Below, piece by piece: positions 9,633 through 18,864 of a DNA stretch of 64,000 bases (positions are counted from its first letter, which is position 1; each line of letters opens with the position of its first letter). The translations under genes and the position numbers were made by a program. The DNA is from JBNKVT01 sp050299335 (GTDB taxonomy: Bacteria > Pseudomonadota > Alphaproteobacteria > Rhodobacterales > Rhodobacteraceae): positions 124,001 through 188,000 of the forward strand of contig JBNKVT010000021.1 of the NCBI GenBank assembly GCA_050299335.1. Direction: 5' to 3'. A model generated the notes under the pieces. The model saw only the letters and a program-made list of their open reading frames with translations. It was not told the DNA's origin and searched no databases.

Positions 9633-10579
9633 GATGGCGCTTCTGGCGCCGCAACCGGGACACCGCCGCCACCCGCACACGGCGCATGAGCCCCAGGGAC
9701 AAGCGGCTGATCGAGAACTTCCTGCCGCCCGAAGGGGTGCCGATCAAGTTCCGCGTCGCCTCGCTGGGCGCGCGGTTCGGGGCGCAGATGCTGGATATCC
9801 TGCTGACGGTGGTCTTCGTCATCGCCATCCTGACCGTTCTTGGCATGTCCGACCTGATCTCCGGCCCCGCCTTTCTGGCGCTGTTCTCCATCCTCTTCTT
9901 CGCCCTGCGCGTGCCCTACTACGTCGCCACCGAGATCCTCTGGAACGGCCAGACGCTGGGCAAAAAGATCGTCGGGCTCAGGGTCATTTCCGGCAATGGC
10001 CGCTCCCTGACCGCCTATCAGGTAACGGTCCGCAACATGATGAAGGAGATGGAGATCTTCGTCCCCGGCCTCTACCTGCTCGCCGCCCCGGCGCTGAGCT
10101 GGCAGGAAAGGCTGATCCTCGTCGTCTGGATCACCATTCTCCTTGCGGTGCCGCTCTTGAACCGCCGCCGCATGCGGCTGGGTGACATCATCGCCAATAC
10201 CTATGTCGTCGAAATCCCCAAACCGGTGCTGATGCCCGATCTCGCGTCGGCCAAACCCGATATCGAGCAGCATGGCTACAGCTTCCTGCCGCATCACCTG
10301 GATCACTACGGCCGCTACGAGCTGCAGACGCTGGAAACCCTCCTCCATGTCGATACGAAAAGAATGGACCAGCGGGCCCAATACCGCCACCGCCAGACCC
10401 TGCAAAAGGTCACCGCTTCGATCATCAAGCGCATCGAGTTCACCGAGACCATCCCCAAGGGCGGCGAAAAGGGCTTTCTCGAAGCCTTCTACCGTACCCA
10501 GCGGGCCTATCTGGAGAACCGCAAGCTGTTCGGCGATGCGCGCGAGGACAAGTTTCACAAGGAAGATGAGGGGGTCTGA
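9629..10579 (+). CDS. RDD family membrane protein
   Basis: 316 aa. The RDD domain spans about residues 45-185: R-rich entry (VASLGARFGAQMLDILLTVV), transmembrane helices near 60-100, then WNGQTLGKKIVGLRVISGNG and RRRMRLGDIIANTYVVE. A roughly 120-aa cytoplasmic tail follows, longer than in minimal RDD proteins. The start overlaps the SpoIIM stop (ATGA). It closes the MoxR operon; the next gene is 60 nt downstream with its own ribosome-binding site. Confidence 0.85.
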   Translation: MRWRFWRRNRDTAATRTRRMSPRDKRLIENFLPPEGVPIKFRVASLGARFGAQMLDILLTVVFVIAILTVLGMSDLISGPAFLALFSILFFALRVPYYVATEILWNGQTLGKKIVGLRVISGNGRSLTAYQVTVRNMMKEMEIFVPGLYLLAAPALSWQERLILVVWITILLAVPLLNRRRMRLGDIIANTYVVEIPKPVLMPDLASAKPDIEQHGYSFLPHHLDHYGRYELQTLETLLHVDTKRMDQRAQYRHRQTLQKVTASIIKRIEFTETIPKGGEKGFLEAFYRTQRAYLENRKLFGDAREDKFHKEDEGV

Positions 10580-10639
10580 GGAGCTCGGACCAGAGGCGCT
10601 ATCGAATGGGAGCGTTGGGCAAGGGAGGGATTTGACGCA

Positions 10640-11530
10640 ATGACTTTGGAAACAGATTTTCCGAACACCGCGCAACCGCTGGGCGTCGGGCGACTGCTCA
10701 GCCGAAGTTTCGGCGCGTTCTTTGCCAGTTTCTGGCGTCTCGCCGCCGTCCTTGTCATACCGATGGTTCTGGCATCCCACGCGGTGGATGCCATCCGATC
10801 CTTCCTTTTCGCCACGCTCGACGGCCCGTTCTGGATGAGACCTCTTGCTCCAGGAGCCTTCGGAGGGTTTGGGTCCCTGCCTTTGACGGGCCTTCTCGTT
10901 CTTTTGGTCAGTCTGACTTTTGCGCTGTTGATCTGGAGCGTGGCCATTCTGGCCGTCAGTGCCCGGACCGGGGGACAAAAGGTCGCGCTGAAGGCGTATT
11001 TCCTGGTTCCGCTCCGAAAGTTGCCGCAGGTGCTGGTCCTGTCGGTGGCGGTCGGCCTTGTCATCGCAGCCAGTTTCATGATCGTGGTTATGGTTCCGTT
11101 CTCGACCGGTAGCGGTATTTTCACGCTGATGGGCTATTTCGCCTGGCTCTTTGTGTTTCTTTATATCCTCGGCACCTTCAGCCCTCTCCTGTCGGTGATC
11201 CTGGTCGAAAAGACCGGTTGGCGCTCGCTGACCCGGTCGCTGGACCTGACACGAGGCTACCGCTGGCCACTTGCAGGGCTGGTAATGCTGTACCTGCTGC
11301 TGGTTGGCCTGCTTGTGTACCTGATGCAACTTGCGACGGGGCTGGTGACAGTCTGGACCTTGACCGCGGGTTCGGATTTCAGCCGTGCCCGGACGATAAA
11401 CGACGTCCTTGAAACCGGGTTCACAGCCATCGTCATCGGCTATTCGGCCAGCCTCGCAATTGTGATTTTCAACCGGCTTCTTGTGGTCAAGGAGGGACAT
11501 TTTGCGAATATCGACACGGTTTTCGACTGA
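10640..11530 (+). CDS. multi-pass membrane protein, tandem paralogue 1
   Basis: 296 aa with about six transmembrane helices. It begins with PLGVGRLLSRSFGAFFASFWRL-like sequence (split here: PLGVGRLLSRSFGAFF, then ASFWRL) and contains LTRSLDLTRGYRWPLAG and a C-terminus of V-KEGHFANIDTVFD type. The two following genes share these landmarks, so all three are tandem duplicates. The pattern recalls the membrane domain of glycerophosphodiester phosphodiesterases, without any phosphodiesterase part. Function unknown. This is the most divergent of the three and has an AAGGGAGG-like site upstream. Confidence 0.7.
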   Translation: MTLETDFPNTAQPLGVGRLLSRSFGAFFASFWRLAAVLVIPMVLASHAVDAIRSFLFATLDGPFWMRPLAPGAFGGFGSLPLTGLLVLLVSLTFALLIWSVAILAVSARTGGQKVALKAYFLVPLRKLPQVLVLSVAVGLVIAASFMIVVMVPFSTGSGIFTLMGYFAWLFVFLYILGTFSPLLSVILVEKTGWRSLTRSLDLTRGYRWPLAGLVMLYLLLVGLLVYLMQLATGLVTVWTLTAGSDFSRARTINDVLETGFTAIVIGYSASLAIVIFNRLLVVKEGHFANIDTVFD

Positions 11531-11616
11531 CGCTTGGGGGTTGGGCCTGTATGCCGGGTACCGGACGGGCAGAATGCGTTTTGACAGGTAGGGGCCGGGA
11601 CAGGGAGTAGCTTCAC

Positions 11617-12498
11617 ATGGCGGATCAGACAGAAGTGGCAAGGCAGCCTTTGGGTATGGGCATGATCCTCGGGGACAGCTTTTCAGGGTTCTTTTCGTCC
11701 TTCTGGAAGCTGATGGTCATCATCATCCTGCCGACGATCGTCATGTTTATCGCGCAGATCGGCCTTCTGGGGACGATGGCCTTCGGCATCGGGGCAAACG
11801 GCCTTTTCGGTGCAAACGGGATTGCGGCACTCGCGCCGGTCCTGGTCCTTCTGCTGCTGCTGCTGTTCACGCTGCTCATCTGGGGCGCGGCGATCCTGGC
11901 GGTGAACGCGAAGATCTCCGGCCAGCCGCTTGGGGTCTTCGCCTGTTTCGGCGGCGCGCTGGCGAAGCTGCCGCAGATGTTCTTTCTGGGCCTCGCCGTC
12001 CTTGTCGCCATGGTCTTCGTTCTGTCGATCATCGGCGGCCTTCCCGGGCAGATCGGCGGGCAGCCCGGGGCGATTGCCGGTCTGGTCATGGGGGCTGCCG
12101 CCTATTTCTATTTCGCCGGAGCCCTCAGCCCGTTGTTGCCGGTGATCCTGATCGACAACGGCGGCTGGGGAAGCTTGCTGAGGTCGCTGCACCTGACAAG
12201 GGGCTACCGGTGGAAGGTGGCGGGGACGCTGTTCGTCTTCATTCTCATTGTCTTCTTGGTCTTCTCTCTCTTCGCGCTTGTGGCCGGATTCGCGAGCAGC
12301 GCGCTGATGGTGTCGTCGATTTCCGATCCCTCCTCCGGCACGCTGACGGCTGCCATTCTGGGACTGCAATTGCTGAACGCGCTCCTGGCCGCCTCGATCA
12401 ACGGGCTGGCGGTGAGTTTCGTGGTCGTGCTCTATCGCCGCCTGATCGAACTCAAGGAAGGCGTCGCCTCGGCGGATCTGGCGCAGGTCTTCGAATAA
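11617..12498 (+). CDS. multi-pass membrane protein, tandem paralogue 2
   Basis: 293 aa. It shares QPLGMGMILGDSFSGFFSSF near the N-terminus, LRSLHLTRGYRWKVAGT in the middle and LKEGVASADLAQVFE at the C-terminus with its neighbours. About six transmembrane helices are visible, with Gly/Ile-rich loops between helices 3 and 4. It is separated by 86 nt from paralogue 1 and 145 nt from paralogue 3, so each gene may have its own signals. The function is not known; conserved charged residues in the R-GYRW motif may be structural. Confidence 0.7.
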   Translation: MADQTEVARQPLGMGMILGDSFSGFFSSFWKLMVIIILPTIVMFIAQIGLLGTMAFGIGANGLFGANGIAALAPVLVLLLLLLFTLLIWGAAILAVNAKISGQPLGVFACFGGALAKLPQMFFLGLAVLVAMVFVLSIIGGLPGQIGGQPGAIAGLVMGAAAYFYFAGALSPLLPVILIDNGGWGSLLRSLHLTRGYRWKVAGTLFVFILIVFLVFSLFALVAGFASSALMVSSISDPSSGTLTAAILGLQLLNALLAASINGLAVSFVVVLYRRLIELKEGVASADLAQVFE

Positions 12499-12643
12499 CA
12501 GTGGCCCCTGCCCCGGCATCCCGGCTGCGGCAAATCGGCATCAAACCGTCGGTGAAAATGCTGCACGGGTCCGCTCCCCTCTTGCGCGGGGCGTCAAGGC
12601 ACCGTTGACTCGCGCGCACTGCTTGACCGAAAGGGAGACAACC

Positions 12644-13444
12644 ATGACGGCCAATCCTGACACACCGACCACACCGCTGGGGGTCGGATCGCTGATCTCC
12701 GAGAGCTTCGGCGTCTTCTTCGCCCGCATCGTCACCATGTTCAAGATCATCTTCCTGCCCATTCTCGTCATGGGCGCCATCTCGGCCATGGTCTCGGGCC
12801 CGGCGATGATCACCGGCATCGGGACCATCACCGGCGATGTCGATCCCGAACAGCTTGCACGCTTCAGCAATCCCGGCGTCTTCGAGCAATATATCCTGCC
12901 GCTGATCGGCGTCGTGGTCAGTTTCGTGATCACCGGCGCGGTGATCCTGGCCGCCTATGACACAAAGCTCGGCCGCCCGGTGAACATCCCGGCCTATTTC
13001 AGCCGCACCCTGGCATTCCTCGTGCCGCTGATCGTGCTGTCGATCGTGCTGGTCATCATGGGCTATATCGGCCTGTTGCTGCTGATCCTGCCCGGCATCT
13101 ACATCTTCGCCCGGTTCAGCGTCCTGACGCCGGCCATCGTCGTGGAGGGCGTCGGCTGGGGCGGGCTCGGTCGCGCACAGGAGCTGACCGCAGGCTACCG
13201 CTGGCCCATCGTCGGGGCATCAATCCTGCTGGTCCTTGCCATCATCGTGATATCGCTGGTCATCGCCGGACTGACCTGGCTTGGCTACACCATCGCCGGG
13301 ATTGTCGGCTACACTCTGGTCTATGCCATCGGCAACACGATCACCACGGGGATCATGGGCTGTTTCACCGCCCTTCTCTTCGCCAGGCTGAAGGAGATCA
13401 AGGAAGGCGTCGGCATGGCCGATATCGCCTCGGTCTTCGAATAG
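12644..13444 (+). CDS. multi-pass membrane protein, tandem paralogue 3
   Basis: 266 aa from the ATG at 12644, which follows GAAAGGGAGA. An in-frame TTG at 12605 would add 13 residues, but the paralogues align from the PLGVGSLISESFGVFF segment just inside the ATG start. It shares AQELTAGYRWPIVG and LKEIKEGVGMADIASVFE with the other two. About six transmembrane helices. It has the same family assignment and unknown function as the two preceding genes. Confidence 0.72.
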   Translation: MTANPDTPTTPLGVGSLISESFGVFFARIVTMFKIIFLPILVMGAISAMVSGPAMITGIGTITGDVDPEQLARFSNPGVFEQYILPLIGVVVSFVITGAVILAAYDTKLGRPVNIPAYFSRTLAFLVPLIVLSIVLVIMGYIGLLLLILPGIYIFARFSVLTPAIVVEGVGWGGLGRAQELTAGYRWPIVGASILLVLAIIVISLVIAGLTWLGYTIAGIVGYTLVYAIGNTITTGIMGCFTALLFARLKEIKEGVGMADIASVFE

Positions 13445-13493
13445 GGAGCCCGGACACTGGGGCGGGGAGGAGCTTCGCGGCTTCCCTGCCCTA

Positions 13494-13606
13494 GAGCAAA
13501 GCCGGATCAGATTGAACCAATCTGATCCCAGTATTTTGCTCAAGCCTATGTCTCTGGACCAAAATTCCTTTTCAGACTGCGACAGTCTGAAACGATTTTG
13601 GTCTAG
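13494..13606. repeat. two adjacent imperfect palindromes downstream of the membrane trio
   Basis: The first palindrome (13494-13541) opens with GAGCAAA, has the core GATCAGATT/AATCTGATC (13505-13527) and closes with TTTGCTC. The second (about 13556-13606) opens with GGACCAAAAT, has the core TTTCAGACT/AGTCTGAAA, and closes with ATTTTGGTC. Both can fold on either strand, so they could act as a two-way terminator between the convergent trio and ytoQ. They resemble the mobile palindromes elsewhere in the window but do not match them in sequence. Confidence 0.65.
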
Positions 13607-13620
13607 CCCGATCGGGCGGA

Positions 13621-14073
13621 TTACCCCGGCAGCCGCCCGGTCAGCACATAGGCCAGCAGCTCGACCACCTGCGCGGGCCGCTCGGCCACCGCCAGAGCCG
13701 CGGCGTCCACCTCTTTCAGCGCATGGCTGTGCTCGGCCCCGTGCTGCACGATCAGCGATTTGCCCAGAGCCGCCGCGTAGCCTGCATCGAAAGCCGCATT
13801 CCACTGCCTGTATTGCGCGCCGAAGCGCACCACCACGATATCGGCCTCGGCGATACCCTTGCGCGTCCGGATCGCGTTCAGCTTGGCCCCCTTGTGGTCG
13901 TGCCAGAACTTGTCCGTCTCCGCCCCGAGGATCGCCACCCCACAATCATCCGACGCCGCGTGATCGGTCACCGGCCCGGAAAAGTCCACCTCCAGCCCTG
14001 CCACGCGGCACCCGGCCTCGATCTCGTCGCGCCAATCGGTGTGGATTTCGCCCGACAGATAGACCTTCAGCAT
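13621..14073 (-). CDS. YtoQ family protein
   Basis: 150 aa. It begins MLKVYLSGEIHTDWRDEI and contains GPVTDHAASDDCGVAILG, GAKLNAIRTRKGI and IVVVRFGAQYRQWNAAFDAG, the landmarks of the YtoQ family, which has a nucleoside 2-deoxyribosyltransferase-like fold. Its substrate is unknown. It lies 4 nt downstream of pheT on the same strand, so the two are probably co-transcribed. It is convergent with the membrane trio. Confidence 0.85.
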   Translation of the reverse strand: MLKVYLSGEIHTDWRDEIEAGCRVAGLEVDFSGPVTDHAASDDCGVAILGAETDKFWHDHKGAKLNAIRTRKGIAEADIVVVRFGAQYRQWNAAFDAGYAAALGKSLIVQHGAEHSHALKEVDAAALAVAERPAQVVELLAYVLTGRLPG

Positions 14074-14077
14074 CGCC

Positions 14078-16486
14078 TCAGCTCCTCAACACGCCGCCCG
14101 TCGCCTTGCCGACCGAAGCCACCACCGCGGCTGAGACCGCCTCGATATCCTTGTCGGTCAGCGTCCGGTCCTTCGGTTGCAGCCGCACCAGGATGGCCAC
14201 GGATTTCTTGCCCGATCCCATCTGCGCCTCGGCCTTGTCGCCGGCAAAGACATCGAAGACGGACACCGTTTCGACCAGGGACCTGTCCGCCCCCTGTGCA
14301 GCGCGGACCAGCGCCTCGGCCTCGACGCCCGCATCGACGACAAAGGCGAAATCGCGCTCCACCGCCTGCAGGTCGGAAATCTTCAGCGCCGGACGCGTCG
14401 CCTTTCTGGCCTTGGGCAGCGGCAGATTTTCCATCCAGACCGAGAAGGCCACCGCCGGGCCCTTGACCCCCATCTCGCGCAGCACTTTGGGATGCAACTC
14501 GCCAAACACCGCCAGCGGGTTCTTCGGCCCAAGACCCAGGACCGCCGAGCGTCCGGGATGGAACCAGCCCGGCGCAGCACGCAACGTCATCAGTTTGGCC
14601 GGTGCGCCGATGGCTGCCAGTGCCGCCTCGGCGTCCGCCTTGGCATCGTAAAGGTCCACAGGACGGCGCGACCCGTGGGGATTGCGCGGGTCCGACTGAC
14701 CGACCCGCACCCCGCTCGCCATCCGCACCTGCTCTTCCGGCTCGCCGCCGGTGAAGGCCGGGCCGACCTCGAAGAGGGCCAGATCGGCAAACCCCCGCGC
14801 CTGGTTCCGCGCCGCCGCCTGCAACAGGCCGGGCAGAAGATCGGGGCGCATGTGGCTCATGTCGGCGCTGATCGGATTGGCGAGCATCAGCGCATCCGTG
14901 CCGCCCTCGAACAGCGCCGCAGAGGCCTGGTCAATGAAGGAATAGGTGACGCATTCGTTGTATCCAAGTGCGGCGATTGCCCGCCGCGCGATACTCTCGC
15001 GTTTCTGCATCGGGGTTAGGATCGGCTTTGCCACGCCCTCGGGCCGTCGCATCGGGATGCCCTTCAGTCGGGTCAGCGAGGCGACACGCGCCACCTCCTC
15101 GACCAGATCGGCCTCGCCATGGACATCGGGCCGCCAGCTTGGCACCGCGACCGAGAACCGGTCGCCATCGCGGGTGACGGTGAAGCCCAGCGCGGTCAGG
15201 ATCCGCTCCTGCTCGGCGACCTCGATTTCCATGCCGACCAGCGACACTACCCGGCGCGGGTCGAGCACGAAGCTTCGCGACGTATCCGGTACAGCCCCCG
15301 CGACCACCATTTCCGAGACCTCGCCCCCGCAAAGCGCGACGATCATCTCGCAGGCCAGATCGAGCCCCACCGGCGTGAACGCCGGATCGACCCCACGCTC
15401 GAACCGGTAGCGGGCATCGGAATTGATCTTCAGCTGCCGCCCCGTTGAGGCGATCATCACCGGGTCCCACCAAGCACTTTCGACGAAGACATTGACCGTG
15501 CCTTCGGTACAGCCCGTTTCGGCCCCACCCATGACCCCGGCGATGGATTCCGGACCCTTGTCGTCGGAGATGATCATCATGCCCTTCTCGAGGACATAAT
15601 CCTTGTCATCGAGCGCGGTGATCGTCTCGCCCCCCTCGGCGAAATGCACCCTGAGACCGCCCTGCACCTTATCGGCATCGAAGACATGCAAGGGCCGGTT
15701 GCGATCATAGGTGAAATAGTTGGTGACATCGACAAGGGCCGAGATCGGCCGCAAGCCAATCGCCTTCAACTGGTCCTGCAGCCATTGCGGCGACGGGCCA
15801 TTCCTCACCCCCTTGATCAGCCGCCCGGTGAAGAGAGGGCAGCCCTTTTCAATGGTACCCGGCGCAATCATCACCGTGACGGGACAGGGGAAGGTCCCGG
15901 CCACCGAAGGCGCGGGGTGTTCGATCAATCTCCCTATCCCCCGCGCAGCAAGGTCGCGGGCGATCCCCTCAACCCCAAGCGCATCAGGCCGGTTCGGCGT
16001 GATCGCGATCTCGATCACCGGGTCGTCAGTCCCGGCATAATCGATATACCGCCCGCCCAGGGGCGCGTCGGCGGGCAGTTCGATGATGCCGTCATGGGCG
16101 TCCGATAGCTCCAGCTCGCGCTCCGACAGCATCATGCCGAAACTCTCGACACCGCGGATCTTGCCGACCTTGATCGTGACATCGATGCCCGGGATGTAGT
16201 CCCCGGGTGCAGCCACCACCACCTTGATCCCCGCACGCGCATTCGGCGCCCCGCAGACGATCTGCTTCTCGCCATCGGCGGTCGCCACCCGGCAGACCCG
16301 CAAACGGTCCGCATCCGGATGCTGCTCCGCGGCCAAAACTTCGCCTATGGTAAACGCCGCCAAAGCCTCGGCCGGGTTCTCCACACCCTCGACCTCGAGC
16401 CCGAGATCGGTCAGCGCATAGAGGATTTCGTCCAACGTGGCTTGGGTATCGAGGTGTTTCTTCAGCCAGCTCAGGGTGAATTTCAT
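14078..16486 (-). CDS. pheT: phenylalanyl-tRNA synthetase beta subunit
   Basis: 802 aa, the normal length for bacterial PheT. Domains in order: an N-terminal tRNA-binding (OB) domain (about 40-150, with ADRLRVCRVATADGEKQIVC), B3/B4 editing domain (about 210-370), B5 (about 400-475), the catalytic-like core (about 490-680) and a C-terminal FDX-ACB domain (about 708-800). With PheS it forms the alpha2-beta2 enzyme that charges tRNA-Phe. pheS, often next to pheT, is not next to it here: the upstream neighbour is a divergent pilin-like gene. Confidence 0.96.
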   Translation of the reverse strand: MKFTLSWLKKHLDTQATLDEILYALTDLGLEVEGVENPAEALAAFTIGEVLAAEQHPDADRLRVCRVATADGEKQIVCGAPNARAGIKVVVAAPGDYIPGIDVTIKVGKIRGVESFGMMLSERELELSDAHDGIIELPADAPLGGRYIDYAGTDDPVIEIAITPNRPDALGVEGIARDLAARGIGRLIEHPAPSVAGTFPCPVTVMIAPGTIEKGCPLFTGRLIKGVRNGPSPQWLQDQLKAIGLRPISALVDVTNYFTYDRNRPLHVFDADKVQGGLRVHFAEGGETITALDDKDYVLEKGMMIISDDKGPESIAGVMGGAETGCTEGTVNVFVESAWWDPVMIASTGRQLKINSDARYRFERGVDPAFTPVGLDLACEMIVALCGGEVSEMVVAGAVPDTSRSFVLDPRRVVSLVGMEIEVAEQERILTALGFTVTRDGDRFSVAVPSWRPDVHGEADLVEEVARVASLTRLKGIPMRRPEGVAKPILTPMQKRESIARRAIAALGYNECVTYSFIDQASAALFEGGTDALMLANPISADMSHMRPDLLPGLLQAAARNQARGFADLALFEVGPAFTGGEPEEQVRMASGVRVGQSDPRNPHGSRRPVDLYDAKADAEAALAAIGAPAKLMTLRAAPGWFHPGRSAVLGLGPKNPLAVFGELHPKVLREMGVKGPAVAFSVWMENLPLPKARKATRPALKISDLQAVERDFAFVVDAGVEAEALVRAAQGADRSLVETVSVFDVFAGDKAEAQMGSGKKSVAILVRLQPKDRTLTDKDIEAVSAAVVASVGKATGGVLRS

Positions 16487-16703
16487 TGCCGCATTCCGTC
16501 GGTAACCTGTTCTACCCCGGCCTCATAGCAAGGGCGGAAAAAATGCGAAAGGGCGGTGGTGCATTAATCTGTCGGAAACCCTGATCGTGCTAGGCCGGTG
16601 CTCAGGAAGTGACGATCCCGCCAGAAAGGCGGAGCACGCCGAAACGGGGCGCGCGGGGAAGACCGGATCGCATGGGGTAATGGCGATTACAACGGGTGCA
16701 GAC

Positions 16704-16898
16704 ATGTTCAGAAATCTCTTGGATAAATTCATCAAATGCGAATCCGGTGCCACGACTGTCGATTGGGTGGTTCTGACCGGTCTCATCATTCTGGTCACCC
16801 TGGTCGTGACCCCGGGTTTCATCAGCGAACTGCAAGCCGCCGGAGCGACCATCGGCACCGATATTTCCGAGGCCCCCGCGGCGCTTTTGGGCAACTGA
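16704..16898 (+). CDS. Flp-like type IVb pilin (small)
   Basis: 64 aa from the ATG at 16704; an in-frame ATG at 16680 is an alternative. The segment FIKCESGATTVDWVVLTGLI followed by ILVTLVV is the Flp/TadE-type N-terminus: a short charged leader, E at about position 12, then one hydrophobic helix. Such pilins are cleaved by a TadV-type peptidase and assembled by the Tad machinery. No other tad genes are adjacent; TadE/TadG-like proteins lie 22 kb away at 38.7-40.4 kb. It is divergent from pheT. Confidence 0.7.
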   Translation: MFRNLLDKFIKCESGATTVDWVVLTGLIILVTLVVTPGFISELQAAGATIGTDISEAPAALLGN

Positions 16899-17028
16899 CG
16901 CGCAAGGGCTGCGTCTTGTCCCGTCCTCAGGCAACTGCCAACCAGCCTCGCCTGCCAACCTTTGGGCGGCGGCCTTCATCGCAGAGCGGGACAGGTGGGC
17001 GCGGAACACGCCGTACCGGCACGGACCG

Positions 17029-17499
17029 TCACCCGCTGCCGCCCGCCATCGCCGCGATACGCGCGAAACGGTCATCGAGTTCCGCCGCGATAGCCGCCAG
17101 CTCGGCCCCGCCGTCCTCGACATAGGGCGCGAGGACGAATCCCGGCGTCTTGTAGGACAGGATCGCCGTCCGGTCCGCGGTCTCGGTGACATAGAACCGG
17201 ATCGGCGCCTCGATCATCGCGGCCTCTGACAAGGCCAGAATCCGAACCGCGTAATCGTTGTTGAACACCCCGACCACCCGGTTGCCGGGGATCTCGATCC
17301 CCCGCGCTCTTGCCGCCCCGGTCGGCCCGGCTTCGGTGACGACGATCAGTCCCTCGGCCTTCACCGCCGCGCGGAGATCGGCGAGAAGCGTCTCATAGGG
17401 CTTGCCGGTGGGATGCACCGCCCAGCCGTCGCGGTCGCCCAATGGACCGGCGAGGACCGGTGCCGCGAGCAGGCAGAAGAAGATCACAATACCGCGCAT
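17029..17499 (-). CDS. exported DUF302 protein
   Basis: 156 aa with a signal peptide (MRGIVIFFCLLAAPVLAGP, cleavage after about residue 17). The rest fits DUF302: KPYETLLADLRAAVKAEGL and later RILALSEAAMIEAPIRFYV and VLAPYVEDG. The family's role is unknown; members are often periplasmic. It is divergent from msrA, leaving about 130 bp for both promoters. Confidence 0.82.
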   Translation of the reverse strand: MRGIVIFFCLLAAPVLAGPLGDRDGWAVHPTGKPYETLLADLRAAVKAEGLIVVTEAGPTGAARARGIEIPGNRVVGVFNNDYAVRILALSEAAMIEAPIRFYVTETADRTAILSYKTPGFVLAPYVEDGGAELAAIAAELDDRFARIAAMAGGSG

Positions 17500-17630
17500 G
17501 ATGGCCTCTCGTTTGTCTCAGGCAAAGCGATAGCACGACACTGCCTCACCGCTGCATCACCTCTTTGTGGTTTGCGCCCGTCCCGCGCTCCGGGCCAATC
17601 AGAACCGGCCCAGACACCGGAAGGTCCGCC

Positions 17631-18215
17631 ATGCGTCTTTTGCTCATCTGCCTCCTCTTCACCAGCCCGGTCCACGCCGAGGATATCCGCACGGCCATTT
17701 TCGCGGGCGGGTGTTTCTGGTGCGTCGAGTCGGATTTTGACCAGGTCGAGGGCGTGACGGAGACCGTCTCGGGCTTTACCGGCGGCCATGTCGAGAACCC
17801 GACCTACAAGCAGGTCTCAACGTCCGAGACCGGCCACCGCGAAGCGGTTCTGGTGAAATACGACGCCGAGATCGTCGGCTACGAGACCCTGTTGGCGCAT
17901 TTCTGGCGCTCCATCGACCCGTTCGATGCCGGTGGCCAGTTCTGCGACAGGGGCGACAGCTATCGAAGCGCGGTCTATGCGGTGAACGCCTCGCAGCAGG
18001 CGGCGGCGGAGGCGTCGAAGGCCGGGATCGCGGCTCGCTTCGCCCAGCCTGTCGCCACCGAGATCCTGCGCACCGACCGGTTCTGGCCAGCGGAGGCGTA
18101 TCATCAGGACTACGCTCGGAAGAACCCGCTGCGCTACAGCTTTTTCCGCGCGCGTTGCGGGCGGGACCGGAGAGTGAAGGAAATCTGGGGCGACGCGGCG
18201 GCCGGTCATGGCTGA
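17631..18215 (+). CDS. msrA: exported peptide methionine-(S)-S-oxide reductase MsrA
   Basis: 194 aa from the ATG at 17631, which follows GGAAGG. The catalytic motif GCFWCVE is at residues 27-33 (C28 nucleophile), with GHREAV and the late EAYHQDY motif also present. The first 16 residues (MRLLLICLLFTSPVHA) are a signal peptide, so it should repair oxidised methionine in the periplasm. The 3' end overlaps the VOC gene by 8 nt, which implies coupling. An earlier in-frame start at 17565 would bury the signal peptide and is rejected. Confidence 0.9.
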   Translation: MRLLLICLLFTSPVHAEDIRTAIFAGGCFWCVESDFDQVEGVTETVSGFTGGHVENPTYKQVSTSETGHREAVLVKYDAEIVGYETLLAHFWRSIDPFDAGGQFCDRGDSYRSAVYAVNASQQAAAEASKAGIAARFAQPVATEILRTDRFWPAEAYHQDYARKNPLRYSFFRARCGRDRRVKEIWGDAAAGHG

Positions 18216-18864
18216 GACTGTCCCTCCGGCGCTGGAGATCGACCACCTTGTCTTCGGAGCCGCCGACCTGGCGGCTGGAACCGCCTGGATGACCGCCGCT
18301 CTTGGCGCTCCGTCGGCGGGCGGTGGTAAACATGCGGCAATGAGCACCCATAACGCGCTCTGGCGGGTCGGGAATGCCTATCTGGAGGTGATCGCCGTCG
18401 ATCCCGGCGCCCCCGATCCGGGCCGTGTCAGGTGGTTCTCGCTGGACGATCCGGCAACGCGGGCGGCGCTGGATACCGGGACCTGCAGATTGCTGACCTG
18501 GGTGGCGTCTACCCGCGACATCGCGGCCAGCCGCGCCGCCTGCGCCCATGATCCCGGCCCGGTGCTGGCATTCTCGCGCGATGATCTCGATTGGCACCTG
18601 ACGGTGCCTGAGGATGGCCGTCTGACAGGCGGCGGCACAGTGCCGCATCTGATCGAATGGCCGGACCCGGGCCGCTCTCCGGGCCGGACCCTGCCGGAAC
18701 AGGGTCTTGATATCGCGGATTTTTCGGCGTCTGTGACGGCGGCGACGCGCGATTTTCTGAGCCGGATGGGCGCGGCGCGCTGCCTGCGGATCGCGCCGGG
18801 TTCGGACCGATTGACGCTGTCAATCCGGCGAAGGGACGGGACGGTCCGGCGCTTTGATCAATAG
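18208..18864 (+). CDS. glyoxalase-like (VOC superfamily) protein
   Basis: 218 aa. The N-terminal EIDHLVFGAADLAAGTAWM and later HNALWRVGNAYLEVIAVDPG give a VOC metal-binding pattern (H12-like His and Glu in LEVI). The full length matches 'glyoxalase-like domain' proteins of about 200-270 aa in Rhodobacterales. Substrate unknown. It overlaps msrA by 8 nt and converges on yggT, with the coding ends overlapping by 7 nt. Confidence 0.7.
   Translation: MAETVPPALEIDHLVFGAADLAAGTAWMTAALGAPSAGGGKHAAMSTHNALWRVGNAYLEVIAVDPGAPDPGRVRWFSLDDPATRAALDTGTCRLLTWVASTRDIAASRAACAHDPGPVLAFSRDDLDWHLTVPEDGRLTGGGTVPHLIEWPDPGRSPGRTLPEQGLDIADFSASVTAATRDFLSRMGAARCLRIAPGSDRLTLSIRRRDGTVRRFDQ

Noticed and set aside
9305..11641. 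778-aa minus-strand ORF across SpoIIM, RDD and paralogue 1
   Set aside because: It covers three well-supported plus-strand genes, and its translation is Gln/Arg/Glu-rich without family landmarks.
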